Source of the DNA: Hydra vulgaris
Lineage: Eukaryota > Cnidaria > Hydrozoa > Anthoathecata > Hydridae
DNA: 64,000 nucleotides
Direction of reading: 5' to 3'
Assembly (NCBI RefSeq): GCF_038396675.1
Contig: NC_088928.1
Coordinates: forward strand, 58,104,501 to 58,168,500
The translations under genes were made by a program, and so were the position numbers. Shown in pieces: positions 1 through 12,001 of the stretch (position 1 is its first letter; every line of letters starts with the position of its first letter). The notes beneath the pieces are model-generated. The model made no database searches and was not told the DNA's origin. It saw only the letters and a list, made by a program, of their open reading frames with translations.

Positions 1-59
1 ATACACTTTTAAATGGTTATCTTTAATTTATACCATTTTTACCTATAGTCAACATTAAT

Positions 60-345
60 GTTAAAAAAAAGTAATACCAGAAAAAGTATACAAAATTTTT
101 TTAATTGATAGATTGCTTGCCAAAACCAAAGCCCTCAGTCGATGTATGTAATTTTCATACATGTTATATCTATTTAAATCAGTCGATGTATGTACACTTC
201 CTTCATGTTCTACCTATTTAAGTTAGTCAGTAAATGTACACTCTCAATATGTTCGATCTATTTATGTCAGTTGATGTATACTCACTTCCTACATGTTATA
301 CCTATGTGAGTTGGTCTATCTATTTTCACTTGGCTGCATTAATCC
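60..345. repeat. dispersed repeat with ~45-bp minisatellite, copy 1
   Basis: Imperfect tandem units of about 45 bp, each starting with a variant of cagtcgatgtatgta, follow a leader reading ttaattgatagattgcttgcc. The same leader and unit start occur at 45330-45555, and a decayed version at 5285-5410, so this is a dispersed family. I see no coding sequence in it. The following 346-570 is plain AT-rich DNA. Confidence 0.6.
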
Positions 346-571
346 CTCAATATTTCAGTTGATAAGACAAAAATAAATGACAAATTAAATTTAAAAAATA
401 CAAAGTTAAGTAATAAAAACAATTAAAAATAATAATAATAATAATCTGAATTAAAAAAAACATTTTTCCTCAATTTTTTAAATTTTTTTTTACTTAAAGT
501 CTTGTAATTTTGTCAAGTTTAACAACAAAACCAATTTAAAAGCAGTTCTTTTTTAAATCATAAATGGTAGT

Positions 572-1252
<681 letters not shown>

Positions 1253-1278
1253 AAAAAAATATATTAACATTATTAAAT

Positions 1279-1293
1279 TATTTTTTCTTTTAG
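1279..1293 (+). promoter_or_regulatory. 3' splice acceptor upstream of TBC gene start
   Basis: A pyrimidine tract ending ttttcttttag lies 40 nt upstream of the ATG at 1334. It suits a 5'-UTR intron or a spliced-leader trans-splice site. There is no in-frame coding upstream; a TAA closely precedes the ATG. Confidence 0.5.
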
Positions 1294-1333
1294 TTTTTTT
1301 ACAAAATGATCTTAAAGTTAAAAACTGTAAATA

Positions 1334-2962
1334 ATGAGTGAATATATTGACGATGAGGATAGTGCGAAAGTCAGAGCAGCTATAGTTGAGAGATATAAAA
1401 GAGGTCCACAAGGACCAGTTGATCCATGGGAAGATGCAAGCTTTATTGTCTATCAAGTTATGGATCATTATGGTTTTCTCCATAAAAATCCATTGCCTGT
1501 TATTCGAGATCCAAGGATGGAGGAAATTGAACTTGAACGTGCAGGTAAATGGATAAAGATGTTTTCTAATTGGAAAAATTACTTTAATGGAGACAAACCT
1601 TCAGAAAAACTCAGACGCAGAATTTATAAAGGTATTCCACCTCGTGTGCGTGGGGAAGCTTGGAAAAAAATTTTGAATTTACAAAATGTTGCAAAAAAAG
1701 GTGTTTATGAAAAATTTAAAAAAGTTGCTTTGGAAAATAGTCCTGATATAAGACAAATAGATTTAGATGTTAACAGAACTTATCGTGATCATATTATGTT
1801 TCGTGATAGGTTTGGAGTTAAACAACAAGCATTATTCAATGTTTTAGCTGCTTATTCAATTTATAATACAGAAGTTGGTTATTGTCAAGGGATGAGCGGA
1901 ATTGTAGCTTTATTACTTATGTATATGGATGAAGAGGCTACATTTTGGGCTTTGTCTGAACTATTGGCTGATCGTAAACATGCTATGCACGGATTATTTG
2001 TACCTGGTTTCCCAAAACTTATACGTTTCCAAAATCACCATGACAAAGTAGTTAAAAAACTTCTTCCAAAACTCGGAAAACATTTAGAAGAAGAAAATGT
2101 TAATACAAATTTATATACACTTAAATGGTTTATGCAATGCTTTTTAGATCGATTACCATTTTCTTTAGTTTTGAGAGTTTATGATATTTATATGATTGAT
2201 GGAGATCGTATTTTAACAGCTATGGCTTATCATATTCTAAAGATATTTAGAAAAAGAATCATGAAAATGGATTTTGAAAGTATTGCTCCTTTTTTACAAG
2301 AGGAAATTCCAAATTCAAACTTAAATGATGATTTGGTTTTAGAAGAATTACAGGAATCAATGAATGAATTAAAAAAAGCTAAACTAGATGTCTGTCCTCC
2401 ACCTTCTAGCAGTGAGCTTCCTACTAAAGTTCTTGGTACACTTCCTGATAGAAATTCATTTATGACAGCTTCTAAGCGTGCACGAAGCTCCGGTGATCGT
2501 AAAAGTATTGTTGAGGTTCCAATTGGGCGTCCTCCGTCACCAGTTTTGTCATCTAATAATATAGTAACAGTTTCTGGTTATGAGAAGCCAAATAATCAAA
2601 AGTCATCAAGTTTTAAAAACAGTGCAGATCGAAAAAAATTAAAGGAAAGTAGTAGTAAAATTTTAGAAAATGGAATAAATTCGACCAGTCCACCTAGACA
2701 TGTTCAAAAAGATACTAGTTTGCAGAAAAATGGACAAAATAGTTATTCAAATTATGATGAAGAAATTTATCGAAAATTTCCACAACATTTTGAAGAAAAG
2801 AAACACGAAAATGGTTATGCAAAAAAAATTGCAGCTATACCTCTTCCAGATTATTCAGATGATTCAGAGTATGAAAATGACGATGCTCATTCTAAGAAAG
2901 TTTCTGGAAGTAATAATAGAGTTGCATTAAGTTCTGGTTATGCTACTCAAACACATTTATAA
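1334..2962 (+). CDS. USP6NL: TBC-domain Rab GTPase-activating protein, USP6NL/RN-tre-like
   Basis: A complete 542-residue frame in a single exon. TBC proteins stimulate GTP hydrolysis by Rab GTPases; USP6NL/RN-tre acts on endocytic Rabs such as Rab5 (family knowledge). The N-terminal block with PWEDASFIVY and YGFLH, then the TBC domain at about residues 97-310, follow vertebrate USP6NL closely by recollection. Both catalytic fingers are present: IDLDVNR (arginine finger R148) and YCQGM (glutamine finger Q185). Residues from about 350 to 542 are Ser/Lys/Asn-rich and probably disordered, with proline patches such as PPSPV. The vertebrate homologue is multi-exon, so the lack of coding introns is notable. 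I see no poly(A) tract or target duplication marking a retrocopy, and no disabling change. An AATAAA follows 36 nt after the stop. Function is confident at family level; Rab specificity is inferred. Confidence 0.95.
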   Translation: MSEYIDDEDSAKVRAAIVERYKRGPQGPVDPWEDASFIVYQVMDHYGFLHKNPLPVIRDPRMEEIELERAGKWIKMFSNWKNYFNGDKPSEKLRRRIYKGIPPRVRGEAWKKILNLQNVAKKGVYEKFKKVALENSPDIRQIDLDVNRTYRDHIMFRDRFGVKQQALFNVLAAYSIYNTEVGYCQGMSGIVALLLMYMDEEATFWALSELLADRKHAMHGLFVPGFPKLIRFQNHHDKVVKKLLPKLGKHLEEENVNTNLYTLKWFMQCFLDRLPFSLVLRVYDIYMIDGDRILTAMAYHILKIFRKRIMKMDFESIAPFLQEEIPNSNLNDDLVLEELQESMNELKKAKLDVCPPPSSSELPTKVLGTLPDRNSFMTASKRARSSGDRKSIVEVPIGRPPSPVLSSNNIVTVSGYEKPNNQKSSSFKNSADRKKLKESSSKILENGINSTSPPRHVQKDTSLQKNGQNSYSNYDEEIYRKFPQHFEEKKHENGYAKKIAAIPLPDYSDDSEYENDDAHSKKVSGSNNRVALSSGYATQTHL

Positions 2963-2997
2963 TTAAAGAAGAATGGTGTTTATGTATTCTTATATAT

Positions 2998-3003
2998 AAT
3001 AAA
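2998..3003 (+). promoter_or_regulatory. poly(A) signal of TBC gene
   Basis: AATAAA 36 nt after the stop codon is the first canonical polyadenylation hexamer downstream of the TBC gene. Confidence 0.6.
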
Positions 3004-3189
3004 CTATATTACTGAGATTTTCACTCAAATTTTTGATCTTATTGCAATTGAAAATAATTATTATCAAATCCAGTTTGTTTTATATTTTCATAAAAACTTA
3101 AAATAGTTATTTCTTTTGGAAATGTTTTCTAAGTTTTTATGTTAAAGGCTAACTTAACTACTAAAATTATTACATGTGAACTATATATA

Positions 3190-3648
<459 letters not shown>

Positions 3649-5284
3649 CGTAGATATATGTTTGAAGCTAATTCTTAATCAAAATAATTTGTTTTATTTT
3701 CTCTATGAAAGTTTTTCAGAATTTTTTTGTAAATAATAAAATGCATTTGTTATTTTAATAATGTTTGAAAGTTTTTATATTCAATATTTTAAAGGTTGAA
3801 AATTTGTATAAATTGTATTTTTGTTTTACGTCCTATCTTTATTATTTTAAAAGATATAATACTAATATATAAAATTAAGTATAAATAATGAAATCAAGAA
3901 TCCTGATTCACTTTAAGTAATATTTACTTTAGGTTAGAAAATATTTTTTCATGCAGATAATTATCTTTTTATGTATATAAAATCTGTATTGTTTACAGTT
4001 GAAGAAATTTAATGTAAATGATTTTGAAATTAATATTTTTATTGTTAGTTACAGGTAAGCTAATAGTTTAAAAACAGTAGGATTAACTTCAAAGACATTT
4101 TAAAGTTTTTAATGATCTACCTTGCGTTTTCTTTATAAAATGATTTTATTAGCTGTTCAACTGTATAATTTTATACTAATATGTACTCGTATATCTAGTG
4201 AAATAGTTAGAAACAGTTTGAGATTTATTTAAAAAGCGATTTTAGGTGTAGCTGAATGCTGAAGAAAGTAAGATTTTGTTTAATACTTAATAATATTTTT
4301 GTTATAAGTTACTTCAAAGTTTATTATGATGAAATCAGGATTTTAAAGTTTATTGTGATTTCAAGAATTACAGAAATTCCAATTTTAAATTCCAAAATCA
4401 ATGTGATTGATTTCAAGAATTTCAGAAATTACAGTTGAATTTAAAAAAAAAAAAAAAAAAGTATTTAATATTAATGTACATTATAATAAATACATTTATT
4501 ATATATTTTATAGAAAATGCGATATTTTTAATTCTTGACATGTTTTGTAGATACATATTTATACATTAATATAATAATGATTTTTATGCACATTTAATTT
4601 GCAAATAAAACTGGTATGCAGTCTGGTATATACAACATTTTCAAAAGTTAAATTATAGTTAAATATTTTGAAAATGTTAACTACAAAACATGTCAAAAAT
4701 TAGAAATATTGTGGTTTTCTTTACAAAGAATTTACTTTTTTTGTATTATATTTTAATAAATAATTTCTAATGATAAAAATTTTTTAGTAGACAACTTTAC
4801 TTATTGTTGGTTTTAACAAATTTTTCAATCTTGCTTTTAATACACTGTAATTTTAGTTTTTAAGTCTTATTTTTACTTGTAAATCTATACAGTTGGAAGC
4901 ATTTAAAGAGTGGTCAGATAACTAAAAAAAGTGTTTGACCGCTTGATGTGTTTCCATTTTTACTGTTAGATGTCTGTTTTGTGAAAAGCTAAAACTTAGT
5001 GAAAAAACTTTTTTGAATTGAAAAGTTTTCACCAAGTTATTCTTTTTATTTTTATTTTTTTATATATATTTTCTTTAAATAATTTTTTTTTTAAATTTGA
5101 TTTTATTATTTGTATTTATAATGGTTTTTTATAGTTACTTTTATATTTTATATTTTTACATAATGTTTTAATGATAGGATTTAATAGTATCTACTATATC
5201 ATGTTTAGATAGGCATATGCTTACTAGTTTTGCTTAACTTTATAGCATACAGTTTTTTCAGAAAAAGAATTAAAAAACAAAGAA
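3649..5284. other. intergenic AT-rich DNA, no gene seen
   Basis: About 1.6 kb between the TBC gene and the NDRG gene. It contains a small inverted-repeat element (4512-4720) and a hairpin near 4992-5039 (arms around aacttagtgaaaa and ttttcaccaagtt). No convincing exon on either strand. Confidence 0.6.
4512..4720. repeat. small MITE-like inverted repeat
   Basis: Arms of about 40 bp face each other across a spacer: ttcttgacatgttttgtag on the left matches the reverse complement of ctacaaaacatgtcaaaaa on the right, with flanking similarity outward. At about 210 bp it resembles a degenerate MITE. No target duplication is evident. Confidence 0.5.
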
Positions 5285-5410
5285 TAATGAAAGAAGATAA
5301 AGCTGCCCCATGTCAAACCCTCAGTCCATGTAGCAGCTATCCTTTGCAGCAGCAGGCTATAAGATAGTCAATATATTGAAGTCCCTAGCACCCGGCTATT
5401 TCAGTGTGAT
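5285..5410. repeat. dispersed repeat, decayed copy 2
   Basis: Contains ccctcagtccatgtagcagc and caggctataagatagtca. These match the minisatellite unit at 45362-45555 (ccctcagtcgatgtagca and caggctataagatagtca). It lies just upstream of a (TA)n tract, as copy 3 also adjoins one. Confidence 0.55.
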
Positions 5411-5447
5411 ATTAAAGTGCTCATCTAAACATGCATTTATAGTTGTA

Positions 5448-5558
<111 letters not shown>

Positions 5559-5560
<2 letters not shown>

Positions 5561-5569
5561 GTTCTTTAG
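5559..5569 (+). promoter_or_regulatory. 3' splice acceptor upstream of NDRG start
   Basis: atgttctttag lies 27 nt upstream of the ATG at 5597. It is directly abutted by (TA)n and could be a 5'-UTR or spliced-leader acceptor. Confidence 0.45.
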
Positions 5570-5596
5570 AGTTTTTAAAATTGTTTTGTAAAGAAA

Positions 5597-5768
5597 ATGT
5601 CATCCATGAGAAGATCGCTTGTAAATGATGACCATGAAGCAGATTGTTGGGATGTTAGTTTGACTCTTGATAGTGTAAATGAGAAAGCCTCACTTAGGCG
5701 TCATGTTGATGAGGTAGATACTCATGCGTTTCATTCTTTGGAAACTGAGTTTGTAAAAACTAAAAAAG
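5597..5768 (+). CDS. NDRG: NDRG-family protein, exon 1 (residues 1-57)
   Basis: First coding exon of an N-myc downstream-regulated gene family member. It starts MSSMRRSLVNDDHEADCWDV, ends TEFVKTKK plus one base, and is followed by a GT donor. Its phase-1 end joins the exon at 31028 to give KTKKGDILVAIQG, the position of the family's first beta strand. The assembled protein (five exons, 1092 bp, 363 aa) has the NDRG alpha/beta-hydrolase layout: LTLHDIG (about residue 75), a degenerate nucleophile elbow GIGAGA at 154-159 lacking the catalytic serine as in the family, NSKLDPTNST, and YFLQGYGY. NDRG proteins are non-enzymatic cytoplasmic factors linked to differentiation and stress (family knowledge). 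The C-terminal tail is short and lacks the long Ser/Thr repeats of vertebrate NDRG1. Paralogue assignment is not possible. Confidence 0.85.
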
Positions 5769-6107
5769 GTTAAACTCTTCAAATTTTTTAATTCTATTTT
5801 ATTTTTTGTATTAAAGTTAAGATTAAATTAAATTAGACTTTTATTTATAAAAATTGTTGTTTCTATAAATAAAATAAATGTTCTAAAAAAATCATAGGTT
5901 CATACAAAGTTGGGCACACAGTATCCCCCTAAATAAATTAAAGATGTTTCACAACAAAAAATATGATAGTAACAAAATTAATTGTAAGCAAGTAAAACAT
6001 TTTTTCAGGATAAATAGTGTTTTTTGAAATTGGAAGAGTTGGTTTTATTTTTAAGCATAGATCTACTTTTTGTGTATACAGTTTTCAAGTTATTCTAGTT
6101 AAGTTAT

Positions 6108-6114
<7 letters not shown>

Positions 6115-6140
<26 letters not shown>

Positions 6141-6364
6141 GTTATTCACCTCATCAAGGCCATGAAGGCCACTACAGATGAGGAGGCCACTCAATAGTGG
6201 TTATAACCCTCTTTCAACTCTATAACTCCAAAACACGAACCTCAATGAACAAGGCCGCTGCGCGGGGAAACAAGTTGAGCGTGGTATTACCAGGGACGTG
6301 GTGGGGATCGAACTCCAAACCTCTCGCTTCTGAAGCGAGCGCTTTACCACTACACCACTACCGT
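6115..6364 (-). mobile_element. tRNA-derived SINE, full copy
   Basis: Read on the minus strand, the head (about 6363 down to 6295) is tRNA-like: an A-box-like tggtgtagtggtaaagcgc, an anticodon arm with CTCGC and GCGAG closing a 7-nt loop, and a B box ggagttcgatcc. A body of about 150 bp and an A tail (the T run at 6117-6140 on plus) follow. This is the standard layout of a pol III SINE. A second, truncated copy lies at 45976-46126 with the same body but no head. Open frames here are not genes. Confidence 0.85.
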
Positions 6365-6902
6365 CAGCAACTTTCAAAAACAGCAAAATTAATTATGCTC
6401 TGGAGTTAGTTTCTAAGACAATGTTGGCAATATGTAATTTGTAGTTAAGTTAGTCCATAGTCACAATTAGATCTTTTGGGTTATAAGTCTAAGCTAGAGC
6501 ATAGTTATCTTGACTATAGTTACCATTTATACTTTTGCATAATGAAAGAGTTGCTATCTTATGCAGGGCTCAAATTATGGGTATCATAATTGCTTTTGAC
6601 ACCTTCATGATTAGTTTTTTCTCAAAAAAAGTATTTTTGCGATTTGTTTTTTTTTTTTTCTTTCTTTTCTAATTTAGCATTTTTTTTACCATTCTTAAAA
6701 GAAATGTTCTTGTCTAAGTTTTTTATTAAGAGTCATAAAGTCAGGATACGCTAAATTTATCTTTTGAATAGAAGTATGATCACTTGCTCTCTTGCGCGGA
6801 GACTTTCATTCAGCATAATACGCTTTTGAATTTAAATTACTTTAAATCTCTGCGTAGAAGCCAATAATATTTTTAATTTATATTTAGTTTGAGTTATTTA
6901 AG

Positions 6903-7010
6903 TAGACTTTGTCGGGAAGCGGGAGCGATCGCTCTCGAATACTGGGTATGGAAATAATATTTAGTTGCGAAAAACTGGCCAGATTTTTTAGTTGTTTTGA
7001 GAACATTTAA
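6903..7010 (+). repeat. terminal-repeat-like block, partner of 9258-9369
   Basis: gtcgggaagcgggagcgatc and then aatatttagttgcgaaaaactgg match the reverse complement of 9258-9369 over about 100 bp. The family shares the tip CAGGCTTGG(T/A)CAGGAA with 28193-29253. It lies inside element A while its partner is outside, so the two structures interlock. Confidence 0.5.
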
Positions 7011-7095
7011 ATTTATGTATGTCCGTAAAACAAAAATTTTTTGTTTTACGGACATACATGGAAACATATATAAATTTGAATGTTCTCAAAAACAT
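6993..7095. repeat. strong hairpin
   Basis: The core arms atgtatgtccgtaaaac and gttttacggacatacat are perfect complements around an A/T-only loop. The pairing continues outward through gagaacattt and aatgttctc with a small bulge. It lies in the centre of element A. Confidence 0.7.
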
Positions 7096-8361
7096 TTTGG
7101 TGTGATAAAATAAATTAATATTTGCAAACACTAAAAAGACATTCGATACCACGTTTTTTATAATTTATTGTTTCTTGATCTAGCGTACTATGAAAAGTTT
7201 AAGTATAATTAAGTTTGTCTTTTAAATGGTTTTTAAATGTTTTCATTCAATTTTTCTATTCAAATTGTTTTCCAATAGAAAGTGAAACAAAAAAATTTAG
7301 TTTAATAAATTGAATTATATTTCTTTAAGTTTAAGAATATGCTTAAATTATTTTTTTATAAAAAAATTTCTTTGACCAGAAGTAAAATTACTTATTAGTT
7401 TTAATTTTTTTTAATTTAATTTTCACTTTAATTTTTGCAATTACTGGTTTAATGGTTGCAATAGCAGTTTCAACTTTTAAAACTATTTTCAAGAAACTAT
7501 TTAATTATAATTAACTATTTAAAATGTTTACGAAATTTATGATTTACGAAAAAAAAACTTTTTTATCTCATTCACCCTTTTTACTTCAAATTCTTTTAAA
7601 ATTTTATAATTTTTTTTTTAATTTCAAATTTCAATTGCAAAATTATTTAGATAAGAGAATTTTAATAAACTAAAATAATTTTGTTTAAATAGATTTCTTT
7701 TTAAATAAAATTTCTAAAAACAACTTGAACATTTATAGAAAAAACAAAAATAAAAACCAGGCTGTTTTGTTAAAAAAAAGAATGAAGAAAAAATTCTCTT
7801 TAACATCTTTTCCCTTTTCAACTTTTTGCTTTAATGACCTTTTAAAATATTATTGGCTTCCACGCAAAGATTTAAAGTACTTTAAATTCAAAAGTGCTTT
7901 AGGTTGAATGAAAATCTCTGCGCAAAAGAGCAAATGATTATTCTATTCAAGATAAATTTAGAGTTACATACTTTATAGCAAAAACATTACTTTTAAGAAT
8001 TGTAAAAAAAAAAGCTAAATTAGAAAAAAAAGTAAATTAACAATGGGAAAAAAAAAAATCGCTAAAATATTTTTTTAAGACAAAACTAATCGCAAAGGTG
8101 TGAAAAGCAATCGCAATTCGCGATACGCTTAATTTGAGCCCTGTATCTGTTTTTAATTCCTATGAAATCTTTACGATTTATTTTGTAAACAAAAAGACTT
8201 TCAACAATATTTGCGTTTTCAATGAAATTATTAATAATCATTGAAGTTAATCAAACTTATTATGAAATTAACATACAAGAAGTTCCTGATTACTAAATGC
8301 AAACATGTATATAAAGTAACTGGCGAATGAACAAGCACTGCGCCTGAGGTCACGACAGAAC

Positions 8362-8365
<4 letters not shown>

Positions 8366-8425
<60 letters not shown>

Positions 8426-8431
8426 ATATAT
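8366..8431. repeat. (TA)n microsatellite
   Basis: A (TA)n tract with catg near the end. It adjoins the dispersed repeat at 8438-8575. The stretch 8144-8365 shows no feature. Confidence 0.95.
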
Positions 8432-8437
8432 TTACTC

Positions 8438-8575
8438 TCGAGTACTTAATGAAGTGGTTGGGGCAGATGTTTATTAATTAATTTTTAGAAAATTTTCCCA
8501 TCCACCATAAGCGTAGTAAGTCAACCTCTCCCCCCTGCCCTGTTTATTAATTTCTACTTGTTATCAACAAAAAAA
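8438..8575 (-). repeat. dispersed repeat shared with 44958-45076
   Basis: Read on the minus strand this gives gttgataacaagtagaaatt, a cagggcaggggg-type block, and finally ttaagtactcgagag. The plus strand at 44958-45076 has gttgataacaagtaaaaatt, gcaggggga and attaagcacctaagagtac in the same order. Both copies lie beside a (TA)n tract. Family unidentified. Confidence 0.6.
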
Positions 8576-9257
8576 TTATTTCTCAAAACTAAAAAAATTT
8601 GAATAAAGATTGGCCTTAAAAGCCCACTCACTAAACATCATTAGCGGTATTGTGAAACAGTTCTGCCTCTTCACAAAGTATTTTTAACCTTTTTAGTTGA
8701 TTTCTATCTAGTTAATTTAATTTCTACAGTAATTCAATGATTTAATTATTTCATTTGCTCATCTTACTAAGAAGAATTGTTTCAGATATGTTAAACTTTT
8801 CAAACTACATGAAGCATAAAATAGTTATTAAAAAAAATAATTTTTTTATTTATAAAATAATTTAGCTTAAATAAAACTAAAAATAGCGTTAGTTTTATCA
8901 CAATCTTGTTGAACTTTTCGGGGCTGGGGGCTATTTTGACTAAAAAAAAGGTCTCCTTGACTATTTCAGGGCCCCTAACAATGCGGGGCCCAGGGCTATG
9001 ACCCCCTCTAACACAACCCTCCTTAATCTAGTACTGGAAGTAAGACACGAGTATATAAATAAAAATTATATTATACTCTTTGATAAATAAAAGAATATTT
9101 GTTTCCTTATTAAGCACTTTATATAAAATTTGTTATAAACATAATTTATTTTACTTTAAGTTTTTTTGCGTTAAAAGTTATTTTCTTTTTCTTGATAATT
9201 TTTTTTTGTAATTGTTTCTTATCAGTCCAATTAATCTTTTTTGCGCTTTTTTTTTGT
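8576..9257. other. no gene seen; GC-rich patch
   Basis: AT-rich intronic sequence with one unusual G/C-rich patch at about 8920-9020 (gggcccctaacaatgcggggccc forms a short hairpin). No exon or element can be supported. Confidence 0.5.
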
Positions 9258-9369
9258 TTTTTGAAATGTTCTCAAAATGACTAAAAAATCTAGTCAGTTT
9301 TTCACAACTAAATAATATTTCCGTGGTCAGTAATCAATAGTGGTCGCTCCCGCTTCCTGACCAAGCCTG
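9258..9369 (-). repeat. terminal-repeat-like block ending CCAAGCCTG
   Basis: The reverse complement starts CAGGCTTGGTCAGGAAGCGG and matches 6903-7010. The same tip with CAGGCTTGGACAGGAATGG bounds the element at 28193-29253. It probably marks an end of a non-autonomous hAT-like element. Confidence 0.55.
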
Positions 9370-9438
9370 CTATTATATACTAAGTTATAAATACATCACA
9401 GTAAATTTACTTATAAACTAAATCAAAACAACCAGTTA

Positions 9439-10730
9439 AGTTTTTTTTTTTTTTAATTCTGATTCACTCCCAACAAGGGTGCAAGCAACCACTATTGAGT
9501 TGGGAGTTGCTAGAAAAAAAGTATAGAGTTATAGAGCAAGGAAAGGATTGACAGAAGACTTAAAAAGTTAATGATTGTATGAGTCAGGAAAACATGAAGA
9601 TGGGAGAGAGTTTCAAAGCGTTGAAGTATGGGGGAAAAAAATAGACAAATAAAAGTTTTTAAAGCATGTAGGGTCAGATACAGTAAAAAAGAGAGATTTT
9701 ACTGAATGGCAAGTCAAACGAAAATGAGTTTTAGTTTTAACTGGCTAGATTTTTTAGAGATGATAGCTCCTTTGAGCAGCATCCATCATAGTATTTGTAG
9801 AAAAGAGAAAGAGATGTAGTTTTATAACAATAGGAAAGAGGCTCAAGCTTAGCATTTAGAGCGGATCCAACTTTGTTGACAATGCATTTTTGCACCTTGT
9901 CTAGAAGAGAAAGAGCATCATTAGCAGAACCAGCCCAAATATGAGGTTTGTAGAAGTAGAGAATAGAATCAGAAGAAAGAAAATGGTAACCATGATAAAG
10001 AGAAGCAACCTTAGTAAATGCTAATTTAGCAATCAATTATATATATGGTTTTTTCATGAAAGGTCAATAGTAAACAATAATCCAAGAAGACGTAAAGAAG
10101 AGGACTCAGTGAGAGGGTTGCCATTCATTAATATAGGAATATCAATAGTACTGTAATTGTTGTTTGCAATAAATAACTGAGTGTTTTAGGAGTTAAAATT
10201 TACAAGCCACTGTGACTCCCAATCTGTTACAGAAGTGAGATCAGATTCAAGATCGGCTGCCTGTTCTAAGCAAACGAAAAGAGAAGACTTTTTGTCAAGA
10301 CAGGAGTATAAAGTTGAGTCATCAGCAAAAAGAGCTACTTTAGATGTAAGCTTGTCCAGAAGATCATTAATGTAGATAGGAAACAAAATAGGACCAAAGA
10401 TAGAACCTTGAGGTTTTATCCTTTTGGAAGGCCAACACTCTTCTTTATTTCCAGAAGTTACTGGAAATAAAGAAGAGTGTTGGCCTTCAAAGATGACTTT
10501 AATAAAGATAATTTCAAAAACTTTTCCGAATACATCATATGAAACAAGCTTATGGAGAAGACCAACATGCCAAACTTTGTCGAAAGCCTTAGATATGTCA
10601 AGAGCAATAGCACTAACCTCTCTGCCTCCATCTAATGCACAATAAAATCTTTCGGTCGCAGCAGTTAGCAAGTCAGCTGTAGAGCGAGAGGATCGAAAAC
10701 AGTATTGATTGTCTGAATATACTAAAAGAC
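9439..10730 (-). mobile_element. jockey-like LINE, 5'-truncated copy 1
   Basis: Minus-strand non-LTR retrotransposon fragment. The reverse transcriptase frame (10186-10671) shows DISKAFDKVWH, a YINDL block and the catalytic FADD motif. Downstream pieces (9737-10036) match the conserved C terminus (KLAFTKVASLYH, SLLDKVQK). The 3' end is marked by a T run at 9439-9456, the poly(A) tail of the minus strand. An internal 28-bp inverted duplication (10427-10488) replaces part of the RT, so the copy is dead. Confidence 0.85.
10427..10488. repeat. 28-bp perfect inverted duplication inside LINE RT
   Basis: gaaggccaacactcttcttt starts at 10427. Its 28-bp arm is repeated as an exact reverse complement at 10461-10488 after a 6-base loop. 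Other jockey copies in the window (32.9-33.0 kb) lack it, so it arose in this copy. Confidence 0.9.
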
Positions 10731-11295
10731 TTGCAAAAGTTAACTAACATATGTTTCTATTTATATCTTATATATTGTAACACATAAGCTTTAACATACA
10801 AGTTATTTTAACAAGTAATCTCAAATAAAATATAAAAAACACAATCCCATTTTTTAAATATTTTCATTTTATTTAAAGAAATATCAAGATAAAACATTTT
10901 CTATAAATACGCAAGTTGTTTTTAGGATTTTTTTTCAAAAAGTAATCTATTTCAAAAAAAGAATTTTAGTCTTTTGAAATTCTCTTATTCAAATAATTTT
11001 TGAAATTGAAATTAGAATATTTGTAAAGAATAAAAAAAATTAGAAAAATTTAAAAGATTTTCAACTCAATAATTAATAATTTAATTGCAGCAACATCTGT
11101 AATACCCGATGGCATAGCGAGGAGTATTGAAAATTGAATATAGATCTAGCTACAGTATCAATATCAGATTTAAAACATAGTGCAATTTTATTCATATCTC
11201 AAACATTTTGAATAGTTAATTATTTTTTGTTTCCTGAAAAATAGTTTTCAAAGTAAAAAGTTTCTATTAAGAAACTTTCTACTTTGTAAGAAGAA
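10731..11295. other. no feature seen
   Basis: AT-rich intronic sequence between LINE copy 1 and LINE copy 2. No exon, repeat or element could be supported. Confidence 0.5.
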
Positions 11296-11803
11296 CTACT
11301 TTGATAAGAAGCCAACACTCTCTGATCACTTGGAGGGGCATTTGAGTTTGAAAAGGATCTCACATCTGCTACAGCATGGGCTCACAGTGGCTGGTGAACT
11401 TTAATACAGATAGAACCCAATTTTTTCAGCCAATCGTTATCGCAATAATTTAGATCTTTCTATATTTATGAACGGTAATGTACTCAATGAGTCATCTATC
11501 CTTCATCTTCTTGGATTAACTCTTACTTCCGATCTTTCTTGGAAACCATATATCAAATCCGTTGCAAAGTTAGCATCTGCTAAGGTTGCATCTCTTTATT
11601 GAGCTCGACACTTTCTTACTTAGTATTCTATTCTCTATCTCTATAAATCTGAAATCCGGCCTTGTATGGAATACTGTTGCCATATCTGAGGCGGATCTTC
11701 TAATGATGCCCTTTCTCTTTTAGATAAGGTGCAAAAATGCATTGTAAACATAGTTAGATCTGCTCTTGCAGCCAATCTTCAACCATTATCATATCGTCAT
11801 AAT
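11296..11803 (+). mobile_element. jockey-like LINE copy 2, 5' part (split by hAT)
   Basis: Plus-strand RT remnant starting near gataagaagccaacactctc (the DKKPTLSD block), then lines up with the C-terminal part of the LINE up to ccattatcatatcgtcataat. It continues after the hAT element at 14629. Multiple frameshifts and stops are present. Positions 11796-11803 (gtcataat) are also the left target duplication of the hAT insertion. Confidence 0.85.
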
Positions 11804-12001
11804 TAGTGAATCCAAATCCGGATTTCGGAATTCTGAAATTCTGTCATATTTTGAATTTTTAAAAATCCGGAATTCAAAAACGCAAATTCCGGATTTTTCA
11901 AATTTAGAATTTCGATTATTTAATTCTTATTTAATTTTTGAAGTTATTTAGAACTGTTTTCATAAAAATTTCAAAAAAAACTTTTTATTTTTATTTTTTT
12001 T

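Larger units (their letters stand above)
6564..8143. mobile_element. large-TIR non-autonomous element, hAT-like ends (element A)
   Basis: Begins CAGGGCTCAAATTA and ends with its complement TAATTTGAGCCCTG (one base differs). The arms can be followed about 315 bp inward, through the pairs caccttcatgattagt / actaatcgcaaaggtg and gaagccaataatattt / aatattattggcttcc. CAGGG-type tips are usual for hAT elements. An imperfect flanking pair (tatcttat and tatctgtt) could be a decayed 8-bp duplication. No coding remnant is visible inside. The interior holds an end-like sequence of another element (6903-7010), a strong hairpin and a block shared with 15050-15175. Confidence 0.6.

Noticed and set aside
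6295..6363. A functional tRNA gene on the minus strand
   Set aside because: A and B boxes and an anticodon-like arm are present, but the acceptor stem does not close and the sequence runs on into a SINE body with an A tail; a second body copy exists at 45976.
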